Shown here: one piece after another, positions 26,029 through 36,289 of the stretch | Layout of the letters: each line of letters starts with the position of its first letter | How positions within the stretch are numbered: position 1 is the stretch's first letter | NCBI GenBank assembly: GCA_947460595.1 | Contig: CANHGS010000006.1 | Span: 1-64,000, forward strand | Reading direction: 5' to 3' | Origin: Bacteroidota bacterium | GTDB lineage: Bacteria > Bacteroidota > Bacteroidia > Chitinophagales > Chitinophagaceae | Length of the DNA: 64,000 nucleotides | Program-made: the position numbers and the translations under genes | Notes under the pieces: model-generated | What the model was told of the DNA's origin: nothing | The model's input: only the letters and a program-made list of their open reading frames with translations | The model's database searches: none

Positions 26029-29000
26029 ATGAAACTAGCAGCAAAGAATATCTTCATCAAAACATTGAAATATTCAGGGATTGGTTTGGGATCAATTGTT
26101 GCCATTCTATTTCTGGCGCCCTATTTATTTCCGGATTCCATTTCCAATACCATTAAAGACTTAGCCAAAAGAAGTGTGAAAGGAGAACTGGAATTTTCTA
26201 AGGCACGCTTTTCTTTTTTCAGTCATTTTCCGGCACTAACGCTCAATCTCCATGATTTTGTGTTAAAAGGCTCAGCTCCTTTTCAAAAAGATACATTGAT
26301 TGCAGCCAATCAATTATCACTTGGGGTAGATCTAAGGTCTTTATTTGGCTCGCCAATCAAAATCAATCAAATTTTCATCAGCAAGGGTTTTATCAATATT
26401 GAAGTAAATGCCAAGGGAGAAGCTAATTATAATGTATATGCACCAGATACTACTGCCGCAAAAAATGTAAAAGATTCCAGCGCTGCTTCTCTGAAAATTG
26501 AACGAATAGTAGTAGAGAAGACCCATTTTGTCTATGACGATCTTTCTTTGCCCATGCACGTGGATGCAGGTGGATTTGACTATGAAGGTAAGGGCGATTT
26601 TAGCAAGTCTATTTTTGACCTTACCTCAAAACTGAAAGTAAGTGCCATTGATTTTAATTATGACAAACAGAATTATTTTGTATCTAAAACCGTATCGGCC
26701 AAGCTAGTTACTAAAATCAACACCAACTCACTGGAATTCTTGTTTGAAAAAAATGACCTCTTCATCAATCAACTGCCTTTAGATTTCAAGGGAAGGTTTG
26801 CCTTCTTGAAAAATGGGTATGATCTGGACTTTAAAGTGAATAGTAATGAAACTGCTTTGCGTAATTTAATTACGGCTTTTCCTCCTGAGTTTCTGAAATG
26901 GATGGAAAAAACAGAAATTAAAGGTTCGGTGAACTTTAAAGCAGCTTTAACTGGACAGTATATTGCAGAGACCAAAACCATGCCTGGTTTCAGTATGAGC
27001 CTAAACATTCGTGACGGATATATTGCTAATAATAAAACACCAGAACCCCTAAAGAACTTATTTCTAAATTTTGAAACAAGGGTGCCTGGGTTTAATATGG
27101 ATAGTCTCTATGTAAACGTTGACTCCATTTATGGAAATGTAGGTAAGGATTATCTCAGTGCTATTTGCTTGTTAAAGGGGTTGAACAAGCCAGAAGTACA
27201 CGCCAAGCTAAATGGAGAAATGGATTTAGAAAAATGGCAATCAGCTGTTGGCTTACCTGGTTTAGAATTTAAGGGACATGTTTCTGTACATGGCAAAGCC
27301 GATGGATTGTTTGTCCGTTCACAGAATCCAAAAAAATTAAGACCCGATACCATTATCAGTTCCATTCCAGTATTTAATTTGAATGCCAGTTTAAAAGATG
27401 GCTACTTCAAATACACAGCATTACCCAAGGCGGTTGAAAAAGTCTCTTTTGATTTGGTGGCCAACTGCCCTACAAGCGATTATCACAAAGCCAGTTTGAG
27501 TATTAACAATATGAATGCCTTAATGCTCAGTAATTACCTAAAAGGATATTTGCAAATCAGTGGTGCGGAAGATTTTCCCATGGAAGCCAATTTTCAAGGA
27601 CTATTGAATCTAGCAGATATTAAATCATTCTATCCCATAGACAGCCTTACCTTAAAAGGAAAAATGGTTATGGATATCAAGACCAAGGGTAAGTACAATT
27701 CAGCCAAAAATTTGTTCCCAGTTACGGATGCACATTTTACCATGAATGATGGATTTATTCAATCTAAGTACTACCCGCATCCAATTGAGAAAATAAATGT
27801 AGACGCTAGTTTAATTTGTAAAGGGCCTTCTACCAAAGACGTTAATTTTTCCATTAAGCCCATTGGATTCCAATTTGAGGGACAACCCTTTTCATTGAGT
27901 GCCAGTATGAAAAACTTCAACAATGTGCAGTACCAGGTATTGTCTAAGGGAACGGTGGATATTGGCAAAGTCTATCAGGTTTTTTCCAGAAAGGGAATTG
28001 ACGTAACAGGTCTAGTCATTGCCGATGTAAATCTAGCAGGATTGCAAAGCGATGCCACAGCTGGTTTATATGAAAGACTTAGTAACAGTGGAACCCTGCA
28101 AGTAAAAAATATTTCTGTTAGTACTGATTATTATCCACACCCATTCCATATCAGTAATGGAATCATGCGTTTTAAACAGGATAAAATCTGGTTGGAAAAT
28201 TTTAATGGTAATTATCAAGGGTCAGACTTTAAGCTAGCTGGTTATATGGCTAATATGATTAATTATGCCATGAAGGATGAGGCTTTGCAAGGTCAGTTCA
28301 ATTTGAATAGCAGGCGTTTAATTGCAGATGATTTTATGGCTTTTGCGGGTGAAACAACTACCGCTTCAAGTACAGGCGTTGTGTTAGTTCCTGCCAACTT
28401 GGATTTTGTCTTTAAAGCTTCAGTGAATACCGTTACCTATAATGGTATGGATTTAAAAAATGCTGTAGGGGAAATGAGCCTTAAAAAAGGTTTGTTGGCA
28501 CTAAAAAAAACCGGTTTTACACTCATAGATGCACCAGTAGTTCTAGACGCTAGTTATCAAGCACTCAACCCCAATCGCGCAGCATTTTCAGCGCATTTTG
28601 TAGCCAAGGAGTTCAGTATTTCAAAAGCCTATAAAGAAATCAAACTCTTTCATGATATGGCTTCTGCTGCTGCTAGTGCTGATGGAATAGTGTCACTGGA
28701 TTATTCCTTAAAAGGCAAGTTGAATGAGACTATGTATCCTATCTATCCCTCCTTGGAAGGCGGTGGGGTGCTTTCTGTAAAAGCGGTAAAAATGAAGGGT
28801 TTTAAGCTCTTTAGTGCCGCTGGAAAAGCAACTGGTAAAGACAGTTTAACTGGTAATGCAGACCTCACTAAAGTAGATGTGAAAACCACTATCAAAAACA
28901 ATATTATCACCTTAGAACAAACCAAGATTAAAGTATTCCCCTTTAGATTAAGGTTAAGTGGTCAAGTGAATTTTAACGGCCAAATGAACCTGAAATTCCG

Positions 29001-29139
29001 TTTGGGATTACCTCCATTAGGCCTATTTGGAATTCCAATGACCATTACAGGCACACAGGAAAATCCAAAAGTAAAGACGGGCAAGGGCGATGACAGCACT
29101 AACCTTAAAGAAGTGGAAGACAAAGAAGATACTAACTAA
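26029..29139 (+). CDS. Large AsmA-like (AsmA/DUF748-type) membrane-anchored protein
   Basis: 1036 residues. One N-terminal membrane anchor (about 14-32, YSGIGLGSIVAILFLAPYLF), then an AsmA N-terminal domain (TIKDLAKRSVKGELEFSKAR, HFPALTLNLHDFVLKG) and a very long repetitive beta-rich middle, ending with an AsmA C-terminal region (FRLRLSGQVNFNGQMNLKFR, LPPLGLFGIPMTITGTQENP). AsmA/TamB/YhdP-like proteins form bridge-like grooves that move phospholipid between membranes. That role is inferred from family; the protein acts in the envelope. The acidic tail is low complexity. Confidence 0.85.
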   Translation: MKLAAKNIFIKTLKYSGIGLGSIVAILFLAPYLFPDSISNTIKDLAKRSVKGELEFSKARFSFFSHFPALTLNLHDFVLKGSAPFQKDTLIAANQLSLGVDLRSLFGSPIKINQIFISKGFINIEVNAKGEANYNVYAPDTTAAKNVKDSSAASLKIERIVVEKTHFVYDDLSLPMHVDAGGFDYEGKGDFSKSIFDLTSKLKVSAIDFNYDKQNYFVSKTVSAKLVTKINTNSLEFLFEKNDLFINQLPLDFKGRFAFLKNGYDLDFKVNSNETALRNLITAFPPEFLKWMEKTEIKGSVNFKAALTGQYIAETKTMPGFSMSLNIRDGYIANNKTPEPLKNLFLNFETRVPGFNMDSLYVNVDSIYGNVGKDYLSAICLLKGLNKPEVHAKLNGEMDLEKWQSAVGLPGLEFKGHVSVHGKADGLFVRSQNPKKLRPDTIISSIPVFNLNASLKDGYFKYTALPKAVEKVSFDLVANCPTSDYHKASLSINNMNALMLSNYLKGYLQISGAEDFPMEANFQGLLNLADIKSFYPIDSLTLKGKMVMDIKTKGKYNSAKNLFPVTDAHFTMNDGFIQSKYYPHPIEKINVDASLICKGPSTKDVNFSIKPIGFQFEGQPFSLSASMKNFNNVQYQVLSKGTVDIGKVYQVFSRKGIDVTGLVIADVNLAGLQSDATAGLYERLSNSGTLQVKNISVSTDYYPHPFHISNGIMRFKQDKIWLENFNGNYQGSDFKLAGYMANMINYAMKDEALQGQFNLNSRRLIADDFMAFAGETTTASSTGVVLVPANLDFVFKASVNTVTYNGMDLKNAVGEMSLKKGLLALKKTGFTLIDAPVVLDASYQALNPNRAAFSAHFVAKEFSISKAYKEIKLFHDMASAAASADGIVSLDYSLKGKLNETMYPIYPSLEGGGVLSVKAVKMKGFKLFSAAGKATGKDSLTGNADLTKVDVKTTIKNNIITLEQTKIKVFPFRLRLSGQVNFNGQMNLKFRLGLPPLGLFGIPMTITGTQENPKVKTGKGDDSTNLKEVEDKEDTN

Positions 29140-29267
29140 TAAGAAGAGCAGTATTTTCCTTTATAGCTCCATTCTATAGCAGAAGCTATGTATTATAGCT
29201 TTCTGTCCTGTACACCCATCAAATTGGATAAGTTATCTATTTCTAGATAGTTTCAATAATAAATGAT

Positions 29268-29301
29268 TAATTTCCGAAAGCGTTTTTTGTTTCGGAAATT
29301 A
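29268..29301 (+). terminator. Perfect 12-bp hairpin after the AsmA-like gene
   Basis: TAATTTCCGAAA (29268-29279) and TTTCGGAAATTA (29290-29301) surround a 10-base loop holding T6. It lies 129 bases after the AsmA-like stop and 32 bases before the next ATG. The absence of a T-run after the stem makes a simple terminator uncertain; a structured 5' leader of the next gene is an alternative. The rest of 29140-29333 shows nothing else. Confidence 0.4.
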
Positions 29302-29333
29302 TTAAAATGTTGGGTTTCAATTTTTTATAAAAA

Positions 29334-30584
29334 ATGTTAAAAAAAGGGAAAGAGGAAATCATTTATTTGCTCAATAAATGCATTGAGAAATTCCAACTGG
29401 AAACCGGGAAGGATATTGTACAAAATACCAACAGGAAAAATTATGAAGGTCTTGCAATTACCCTAAGTGAGATCAGTAATCAACTCCCTTTTACTTCTCT
29501 ACAACTAGGCCACCAATCCTATGAAGCAGATAGTAATAATGAAAATACCAGCTATCCCTTTCGTAAATACGATATTACAGGAGGACAAATAAAAGACTCA
29601 TTGTTAGGTTTGGTGGCTTCTCCAAGGCCCTTTTTAATAGATACCTGTTATATATATGTCTATGGTATGGGAAGACAGTCTTTTGAGCTGAGCCTACCAG
29701 ATGATTTTTTGGTGCAAAAAGTACTGTCTGATTCAAGTGCAAAAGACAGCCTTTCTCTTTTGCAAGAGAATCAACAACTCAAAATGAAACTTTCTGATTG
29801 GGAGTTCAAATCTAGCCAACATCATTATCCCTTATTATTACGGATTAAACAATGGAAATTTTTTAGTGCGATTAGTTTGATTGTATTGATACTGATTGGT
29901 TACTATTTTTATTTAGAGTATCAACAAAATGATGGTGAATGGAAAGAACTAAAAAAAGATTTTAACCTATTGCCCTATACTGTTACTGATGCTGAGCGAT
30001 CTAAATTGGAAGGCATTTGGCTATGCTATACAGGGTCTCCACAAGCTCGAATTTCAGATAGTTCTCGATACCATAAAGTAGTGGCAAATTTGATTGAGAT
30101 CAAATATAAAAACGGGTACTTTGTATTTGATAGATATGGTGCAAGTTTTAATCATATTGGCTATATCCAATTTGAATCGCCAGATATTTTGTCCATCTAT
30201 TCTAGAATCAAAAATGATAAAGGAGACGTTGAATCTCCTAGACATAGCCTCATGTCATTAGAAAGTCGTGAAGGCTATTTAACAGCCATTTCTGCTTCTT
30301 GGAATTTTGATGTAGGAAATAGAAATAGAATTATTGGCATTAGAGAAGTGTATAAAAAATTAGGTCAAGGAGGACGAATAGAAGAAGTAATCAACTCCGT
30401 TGAGAATGCAAGTTGTCAATGCAAAATCATTAAATGGATCAAAGAAGACAAAACTGTGGGAACCTATTATTTGAAAAACATGTTATTAGATGAAATGAAG
30501 GACGCAGAATTGTTGAAATTAATCAATGAAAAAAGTATTCTATTGAAAGATCCGGATGAATTTCTTTTAATAGATAAGCATTAA
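29334..30584 (+). CDS. Uncharacterised single-pass membrane protein
   Basis: 416 residues, family not recognised. The N-terminal about 165 residues look soluble with a short coiled-coil-like stretch (SLLQENQQLKMKLSDWEF, about 140-158). One membrane helix follows (about 176-194, FFSAISLIVLILIGYYFYL), then a 220-residue C-terminal part with a beta-rich section (RSKLEGIWLCYTG to VYKKL) that reads like a lipocalin-style ligand or sensor domain. A cytoplasmic N-terminal and extracytoplasmic C-terminal orientation, or the reverse, cannot be settled. It is flanked by hairpins and appears monocistronic. Confidence 0.72.
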   Translation: MLKKGKEEIIYLLNKCIEKFQLETGKDIVQNTNRKNYEGLAITLSEISNQLPFTSLQLGHQSYEADSNNENTSYPFRKYDITGGQIKDSLLGLVASPRPFLIDTCYIYVYGMGRQSFELSLPDDFLVQKVLSDSSAKDSLSLLQENQQLKMKLSDWEFKSSQHHYPLLLRIKQWKFFSAISLIVLILIGYYFYLEYQQNDGEWKELKKDFNLLPYTVTDAERSKLEGIWLCYTGSPQARISDSSRYHKVVANLIEIKYKNGYFVFDRYGASFNHIGYIQFESPDILSIYSRIKNDKGDVESPRHSLMSLESREGYLTAISASWNFDVGNRNRIIGIREVYKKLGQGGRIEEVINSVENASCQCKIIKWIKEDKTVGTYYLKNMLLDEMKDAELLKLINEKSILLKDPDEFLLIDKH

Positions 30585-30611
30585 ATCAATTGATTAGAAA
30601 CTGATTGATTT
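30583..30611. terminator. Weak AT-rich hairpin between convergent genes
   Basis: AAATCAAT (30583-30590) and ATTGATTT (30604-30611) form an 8-bp stem followed by TT, exactly between the stop codons of two convergent genes. AT-only pairing makes it weak. Confidence 0.3.
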
Positions 30612-31430
30612 TTATTCATTGGTAGTTACCACACGCTTGCCCATAGGAAAAGTATAACCCAAGGTCAAAATCAATTCGTAGGTTCCAAATGCCTGTTTAG
30701 CCCTGCCTTGATAGACTTTTAAGTTGCTATAACGCGCGTAATCAATTTTATTGGTAAACTCTAAGAATACGTGTTTGTAAAAAGTAGACCTAAGACCTGC
30801 TTCTACGCCTATATTCCATCCGCCCAACTGAAAACCGTCTTCATTGGGTTTGCCAAACAAACTATTTTCTACGTGAGGAATCACTGGCCCAATACCAACC
30901 CTTCCCAAGAAGTCTAATTTAAATTTGCCAGACTTGCTTTCTGCCCAGTTCCAACGTTTGACTATATTGAAGAGTAAAAAGTTGGCGCCATTGTTCAAGT
31001 AATAATAAAAACCATTTGACTTTGAAAAGTTGACGGAGGTATCAACCTGTCTTCCACCCAAGGTTCCTACTACACGGGCTTGTTGACCATCTGTGATAAT
31101 ATGTTTGGTATGGTCAAAATTGATTTCAAAAGCCAATCCCTTCTTTTTGTTGAAAAAAAAGCCAATTCGATAATTGTATTGGGGAATACTAAGGGCTTTG
31201 TTAAATATGCCATCATCCCAACCTGGGTTATCATTTGATTTGATCCCTTTTAATTGGTAGTCATTTTTCAAGCTGGGCTGACTCACTTTTACATTGGAAT
31301 TGGTATACCATTCCTTATTATAACCCCAAGAAAAATAGAATTCACCCTTTCGTTCCTTTTTTGTTTGAGCCAGTAAAAACAGGGGCATCGATGTCAATAC
31401 CAAGAACAGGATTTTACCAAAAATTTTCAT
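30612..31430 (-). CDS. Predicted outer-membrane beta-barrel protein
   Basis: About 272 residues. Signal peptide MKIFGKILFLVLTSMPLFLLAQ from the ATG at 31430 (a GTG two codons upstream is less likely). The mature part starts KKERKGEFYFSWGYNKEWY and shows strand-turn repetition with a C-terminal YELILTLGYTFPMGKRV, typical of small Bacteroidota barrels (PorT-like or outer-membrane-beta-barrel domain). Function unknown; no partner is apparent in the neighbourhood. Confidence 0.78.
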   Translation of the reverse strand: MKIFGKILFLVLTSMPLFLLAQTKKERKGEFYFSWGYNKEWYTNSNVKVSQPSLKNDYQLKGIKSNDNPGWDDGIFNKALSIPQYNYRIGFFFNKKKGLAFEINFDHTKHIITDGQQARVVGTLGGRQVDTSVNFSKSNGFYYYLNNGANFLLFNIVKRWNWAESKSGKFKLDFLGRVGIGPVIPHVENSLFGKPNEDGFQLGGWNIGVEAGLRSTFYKHVFLEFTNKIDYARYSNLKVYQGRAKQAFGTYELILTLGYTFPMGKRVVTTNE

Positions 31431-31486
31431 AACCACTCATTTTCAGCCACAAAGGTACAAAGCGAGCTCTGCTATTCCATGAAATA

Positions 31487-34192
31487 CTAGTCTAAAATGG
31501 GGCTTAGCCACCTTTCAGCCGTTGGTAAGTCCATATTTTTACGCTTGGCATAGTCTTCTAACTGGTCTTTTTGAATCTTGCCAATCCCAAAATACTGACT
31601 CTGCGGGTTGGCAAAATACCAACCACAAACAGAAGAGGCTGGGTACATGGCCAAGGATTCTGTTAGTTGAATGCCAATGGTCTCGGTTGCTTGCAACAGG
31701 TGGAATAATTTGTATTTCTCGGTATGATCCGGACAAGCTGGGTAGCCTGGTGCAGGTCTAATACCCAAGTATTGTTCTTTGATCAATTCTTCATTGGTCA
31801 AATGTTCTTCGGTAGCATAACCCCAAAATTCCTTACGCACTTTTAAGTGTAGGTATTCTGCAAAAGCTTCTGCTAATCTATCGGCCAATGCCTGCAAAAT
31901 GATTTTGTTATAGTCATCAAGGGCCGTTTCAAAAGCCTTAATATGCGATTCAATACCATGTATGGTTACTGCAAATGCACCAATATGGTCTTTTTTATTG
32001 GCGCTTACTGGCGCAATAAAATCTGCCAAAGAAAGATTGGGTTGGTCAGCTGCTTTTTGAATTTGCTGACGCAAGAAATTCAGTTCCACTGATTCAGCTG
32101 CTTGCACAGTTACGTCGTCTTCATGAGCCGATGCTTCCCAGAATCCAATACTACCCTTGGCTTGCAACCATTTTTCAGCAATGATTTTGTCCAACATGGC
32201 ATTGGCGTCTTTGTACAACTTAGTTGCTTCAGCACCAACTACACTATCGGTTAGAATGGCAGGGAAATTGCCGTGCATTTCCCAAGCAATAAAGAAAGGT
32301 TTCCAATCTATATAAGGGCGGAGCTCATTAATATCAACGGTTTCAAAAATCTTGGTGCCTGTAAAGCTAGGAGCAACGGGTTCAAAATTATTCCAATCAA
32401 TAGCCGTCTTTTTCTTTTTGGCTTCTGAATAAGGTAAATAGTTCTTAGTAGTTTTCTTGTTGTCAAATGCCGTTTTTAATTCGGCATATTCCTTTTGTAA
32501 ACCTGCTAAGAAATCTATTTTCTGTTCTTTATTCAATAAAGAGCCAGCCACTGTTACACTACGCGATGCATCCAATACATGCACAACACCGTTGCCAAAT
32601 TCAGGAGCAATTTTTACGGCGGTATGCATTCTAGAAGTAGTAGCGCCACCAATTAATAGGGGCTGAGTCATACCACGGCGTTTCATTTCTTTGGCAATAT
32701 GCACCATCTCATCTAGTGATGGAGTAATCAAACCACTTAGTCCAATAATATCTGCTTTTTCCCTTTGAGCCGCTTCCAGAATTTTATCAGCCGGAACCAT
32801 TACACCAAGGTCAACAATATCATAGCCATTACAACCCAATACCACACCTACTATATTCTTTCCAATATCATGCACGTCTCCTTTTACAGTTGCCAACAAA
32901 ATTTTTGCAGCACCTGCACTTTCTTCATTCAAAGTACCTGCCGCCAAATGGGCTAGTTTGCGTTCTTCTTTTTCGGCTTCAATAAAAGGTGTCAAAACAG
33001 CCACGCTTTTCTTCATCACACGAGCACTTTTAACTACCTGTGGCAAGAACATTTTACCCGCACCAAATAAATCACCCACCACATTCATGCCCGCCATCAA
33101 TGGGCCTTCAATCACGTCTAAGGGTTTGGGATATTTTTGCCTAGCTTCTTCTGTATCAGCATCAATATAATCTGTGATACCGTTTACAAGAGAATGTTTC
33201 AGCCTTTCTTCTACACTGTTATTGCGCCATTTTTCATCCTTCACTTCTACCTTGCCCTTAGCCTTTACGGTTTCTGCGTGGATAATGAGTTTTTCAGTAG
33301 CTTCATTATTGTCATTGTTCCTATTCAGGATTACGTCTTCACACAAGTCACGCAAAGTGGGTTCAATCTCATCATATACCACCAACTGGCCCGCATTCAC
33401 AATACCCATGTCCATGCCCGATTTAATAGCGTGGAACAAGAATACACTATGAATAGCTTCACGTACGTGGTCATTACCTCTAAAAGAAAATGAAACGTTT
33501 GAAACACCACCACTTACTTTGGTCAGTGGCATCAATTGTTTGATTTCTTTGGTGGCTTCAATAAAATCTACCGCATAATTATTATGTTCCTCAATACCCG
33601 TTGCAATGGCAAAAATATTGGGGTCAAAGATGATGTCTTGTGGATCAAAACCAACCTGCTCTGTTAGAATTTTATAAGCCCTATGGCAAATACTTACTTT
33701 TCTCTCCTTGGTATCGGCTTGGCCAATTTCATCAAAAGCCATGACAATTACCGCGGCGCCAAAAGCCTTACAGATAAACGCCTGTTCTATGAATTTGGCT
33801 TCACCCTCTTTCATAGAAATACTATTCACAATACACTTGCCCTGTACGCATTTTAACCCTGCTTCAATGATCTCAAACTTAGAGCTGTCAATCATAATAG
33901 GAATCCGGGCAATATCAGGTTCTGATTGTACCAAGTTCAAGAAAGTAGTCATGGCTTGAACGCCTTCTAACAAAGCATCGTCCATGTTCACGTCTAGTAT
34001 TTGTGCGCCACTTTCTACTTGTTGGCGCGCCACAGAAAGCGCTTCTTCGTATTTGTTTTCCTTGATCAGGCGCGCAAATTTTTTAGAACCTGTTACGTTG
34101 GTTCTTTCTCCAACGTTCACAAAATTGTTCTCAGGTCTAATGACCAAGGGTTCTAATCCAGATAAGCGTAGGTATGGTTTGATGCTGAGCAT
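31487..34192 (-). CDS. metH: Methionine synthase, folate/cobalamin/AdoMet-activation part
   Basis: 901 residues carrying three of the four MetH modules: pterin-binding methyl-THF domain (about 10-280, [17 protein letters not shown]), cobalamin module with DVHDIGKN (the base-off His ligand) and VDLGVMVP (about 350-560), and the C-terminal reactivation domain (about 600-900, ending with [12 protein letters not shown] and [19 protein letters not shown]). It transfers methyl from methyl-THF to homocysteine through B12. The homocysteine-binding module is the separate upstream gene; the two lie in the same frame, separated by one TAA and nine bases. Confidence 0.95.
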   Translation of the reverse strand: MLSIKPYLRLSGLEPLVIRPENNFVNVGERTNVTGSKKFARLIKENKYEEALSVARQQVESGAQILDVNMDDALLEGVQAMTTFLNLVQSEPDIARIPIMIDSSKFEIIEAGLKCVQGKCIVNSISMKEGEAKFIEQAFICKAFGAAVIVMAFDEIGQADTKERKVSICHRAYKILTEQVGFDPQDIIFDPNIFAIATGIEEHNNYAVDFIEATKEIKQLMPLTKVSGGVSNVSFSFRGNDHVREAIHSVFLFHAIKSGMDMGIVNAGQLVVYDEIEPTLRDLCEDVILNRNNDNNEATEKLIIHAETVKAKGKVEVKDEKWRNNSVEERLKHSLVNGITDYIDADTEEARQKYPKPLDVIEGPLMAGMNVVGDLFGAGKMFLPQVVKSARVMKKSVAVLTPFIEAEKEERKLAHLAAGTLNEESAGAAKILLATVKGDVHDIGKNIVGVVLGCNGYDIVDLGVMVPADKILEAAQREKADIIGLSGLITPSLDEMVHIAKEMKRRGMTQPLLIGGATTSRMHTAVKIAPEFGNGVVHVLDASRSVTVAGSLLNKEQKIDFLAGLQKEYAELKTAFDNKKTTKNYLPYSEAKKKKTAIDWNNFEPVAPSFTGTKIFETVDINELRPYIDWKPFFIAWEMHGNFPAILTDSVVGAEATKLYKDANAMLDKIIAEKWLQAKGSIGFWEASAHEDDVTVQAAESVELNFLRQQIQKAADQPNLSLADFIAPVSANKKDHIGAFAVTIHGIESHIKAFETALDDYNKIILQALADRLAEAFAEYLHLKVRKEFWGYATEEHLTNEELIKEQYLGIRPAPGYPACPDHTEKYKLFHLLQATETIGIQLTESLAMYPASSVCGWYFANPQSQYFGIGKIQKDQLEDYAKRKNMDLPTAERWLSPILD

Positions 34193-34201
34193 AGTTCTTT
34201 T

Positions 34202-35212
34202 TTAAAGTGCAGTTTCTAGTGCAGGTATAGCCCTTGGTTTGAGGTGCTGTACATTTTGTGCAATATGTTTAATATGATCTGGTGTGGTACCGCAGCATCC
34301 ACCAACAATGTTTACAAATCCTTGTTGGGCCCATTCTTCAATAAAGTGAGCGGTTTCATGGGGCTGTTCATCGTATTCACCCATGGCATTGGGTAATCCC
34401 GCATTAGGATAAGCCGATACATGACAGGCTGCAATGCTGCTTAATTCTTCAATATGGCTGCGCATTTCGGCAGCACCTAATGCACAATTCAAACCTACAC
34501 TAAGTGGGTTGGCGTGCATCACAGAAGTATAAAATGCTTCCAAGGTTTGACCACTCAAGGTTCTGCCAGAAGCATCGGTGATGGTGCCACTGATCATTAC
34601 TGGTAATTCTGGAACGCCCTTGTCTCTGAAATATTTCTTAACCGCAAAAATGGCGCCCTTGGCATTGAGGGTATCAAAAATGGTTTCAATTAAAATGATG
34701 TCAACACCACCGTCAACCAAACCAGAAATTTGTTGGTAATAAGCAGCTACTACTTCATCAAAAGTAACAGCACGATATCCAGGATTGTTTACATCTGGAG
34801 ACAAACTCAAAGTCTTGTTCAAAGGACCTATCGCGCCAGCTACAAATCTTGGTTTGGCAGGATTGAGTGCCGTGTATTTATCTGCCGCTTTTCTAGCACA
34901 ATTTGCAGCTGCAACATTTAATTCATAAGCCAAGGACTGCATGTCATAATCCGCCATGGCAATCACGGTGCTGCTAAAAGTATTGGTTTCAATAATATCA
35001 GCTCCAGCTTCTAGGTATAATTCGTGAATCCCAATGATAATCTGGGGTTGGGTAATACAAAGTAGGTCATTATTGCCCTTGACGTCTGTATGCCAGTCTT
35101 TAAATCGCTCTCCGCGATAGTCGGCTTCTTCCAATTTGTGCCGCTGAATCATGGTTCCCATGGCCCCGTCAATGACCAATATTCTCTCCGCCAATGCTTG
35201 TTTTATCTGCAT
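34202..35212 (-). CDS. metH: Methionine synthase, homocysteine-binding part
   Basis: 336-residue homocysteine S-methyltransferase domain corresponding to the N-terminal module of full-length Met[34 protein letters not shown] and the zinc site (GLNCALGA, then [12 protein letters not shown]) are intact. It should work together with the cobalamin part directly downstream. Split metH genes are common in Bacteroidota, so this is not judged a broken gene. A 410-base, structured leader precedes it, and a Shine-Dalgarno-like AGGAA lies 12 bases before the ATG inside a hairpin. Confidence 0.94.
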   Translation of the reverse strand: MQIKQALAERILVIDGAMGTMIQRHKLEEADYRGERFKDWHTDVKGNNDLLCITQPQIIIGIHELYLEAGADIIETNTFSSTVIAMADYDMQSLAYELNVAAANCARKAADKYTALNPAKPRFVAGAIGPLNKTLSLSPDVNNPGYRAVTFDEVVAAYYQQISGLVDGGVDIILIETIFDTLNAKGAIFAVKKYFRDKGVPELPVMISGTITDASGRTLSGQTLEAFYTSVMHANPLSVGLNCALGAAEMRSHIEELSSIAACHVSAYPNAGLPNAMGEYDEQPHETAHFIEEWAQQGFVNIVGGCCGTTPDHIKHIAQNVQHLKPRAIPALETAL

Positions 35213-35224
35213 ACCAATGGTTTG

Positions 35225-35399
35225 TTCCTAGTGCTTTGCACCGGAAAGTGAATAGAACCGAACCATAAAACGCAAGGAGAGAATGCTGTAGAGCTCTTCA
35301 AGACGTTTATTAGTTCGTTTGTCCCCACGTATGGGGATTGCAGGCCGAACAATAAACAAATCCGCCTGCTATTGTGCAAAAATAGCAGGCGGAGCTTGA
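35225..35399 (-). promoter_or_regulatory. Structured metH leader, candidate cis-regulatory RNA
   Basis: Minus-strand RNA can fold as follows (plus coordinates). A 13-bp perfect hairpin pairs 35361-35373 with 35381-35393. A 12-bp stem with one bulge pairs 35305-35317 with 35346-35357 and encloses a 6-bp hairpin (35322-35327 / 35332-35337). A 5-bp closing helix pairs 35298-35302 with 35395-35399. A further hairpin (35225-35246) next to the metH start contains the SD-like AGGAA. It does not match the SAM-I, SAM-II or cobalamin riboswitch patterns I know. The rest of the gap (35400-35623) shows nothing clear. Confidence 0.5.
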
Positions 35400-35623
35400 T
35401 TTTCCAAGAATATCGCGTTTGAAGCCGGGTATTGGCAGCAGTTTGTGCTAGTTATGATACAATAATGGCTTTTTTTGGCACTACGTCACACTAAAATCCA
35501 GTTCAAATACCTTTCACGATCACGGGTTGACTATTTTTTAAACTGGAATTTGTTTTTTAAAGGGTACAACAAACACCGGCAAATGCAATGGGTAAGTGAC
35601 CCCTGAAAAAAATAAAACAGGGG

Positions 35624-36238
35624 TTATTTTACGTATTGTTGAATAGGCAGTCTATTGGCAATACTTCTGGCAAGGGTCATTTCATCTGCGTATTCTAGTT
35701 CTCCGCCAAAAGCAATTCCTCTAGCTATAGTGGTAATCCTGCAGGAAAATTGTTCCAGTTTTTTTTGAATATAATAAATGGTGGTATCTCCTTGAATATT
35801 GGGACTCAGTGCAAATACCAATTCTTCTATACCCTCATTTTTTATCCGCTGAATCAAGGGCTCAATATTTAATTGGTCCGGGCCAATGCCGTCTAATGGA
35901 GATATGATTCCATCCAAGACATGATAGGTTCCATTGAATTGTTGGGTGCTTTCAATGGCAATGACGTCACGAATATTCTCTACTACACAGATCATGCGTT
36001 GGTTACGTTGAGAATTGGAACAGATGGAACAGATATTACCATCGCTTACATTAAAACAGCGTTGGCAAAAACGAATATCCCTGCGCATTTTGGCAATGGT
36101 TTCTCCAAAAAACTGAACTTCATTCACGTCTTGTTTCATCAAGTGCAAGACCAGTCTCAGGGCTGTTTTTTTACCAATACCTGGGAGTTTGGAAAATTGC
36201 AAAACTGCGTTTTCAAGAAGAGCGGAAGGGAGTTGCAT
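35624..36238 (-). CDS. recR: Recombination mediator RecR
   Basis: Cytoplasmic RecFOR-pathway protein that loads RecA on gapped DNA. 204 residues: N-terminal helix-hairpin-helix (LPGIGKKTALRLVLHLM, 18-34), a C4 zinc finger (Cys58, Cys61, Cys70, Cys73), then a Toprim domain (MICVVENIRDVIAIEST, HVLDGIISPLDGIGP). Full family length. A 7-bp hairpin (35599-35605 / 35618-35624) overlaps its stop codon with a T-rich loop but has no T-run after it. Confidence 0.96.
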   Translation of the reverse strand: MQLPSALLENAVLQFSKLPGIGKKTALRLVLHLMKQDVNEVQFFGETIAKMRRDIRFCQRCFNVSDGNICSICSNSQRNQRMICVVENIRDVIAIESTQQFNGTYHVLDGIISPLDGIGPDQLNIEPLIQRIKNEGIEELVFALSPNIQGDTTIYYIQKKLEQFSCRITTIARGIAFGGELEYADEMTLARSIANRLPIQQYVK

Positions 36239-36289
36239 TTGGTAAAGATAAGCAGCCCCTCGGCTTCTGATTCAATCTAACGGCTTTTT

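Noticed and set aside
35377..35384. TATTTTTG on the minus strand as a metH promoter
   Set aside because: It lies in the loop of the 13-bp hairpin and has no TTTG at the required distance upstream.
35297..35399. The metH leader hairpins as a mobile miniature element
   Set aside because: No target-site duplication or terminal repeat pair is visible; nested stems of different sequence fit an RNA fold better.
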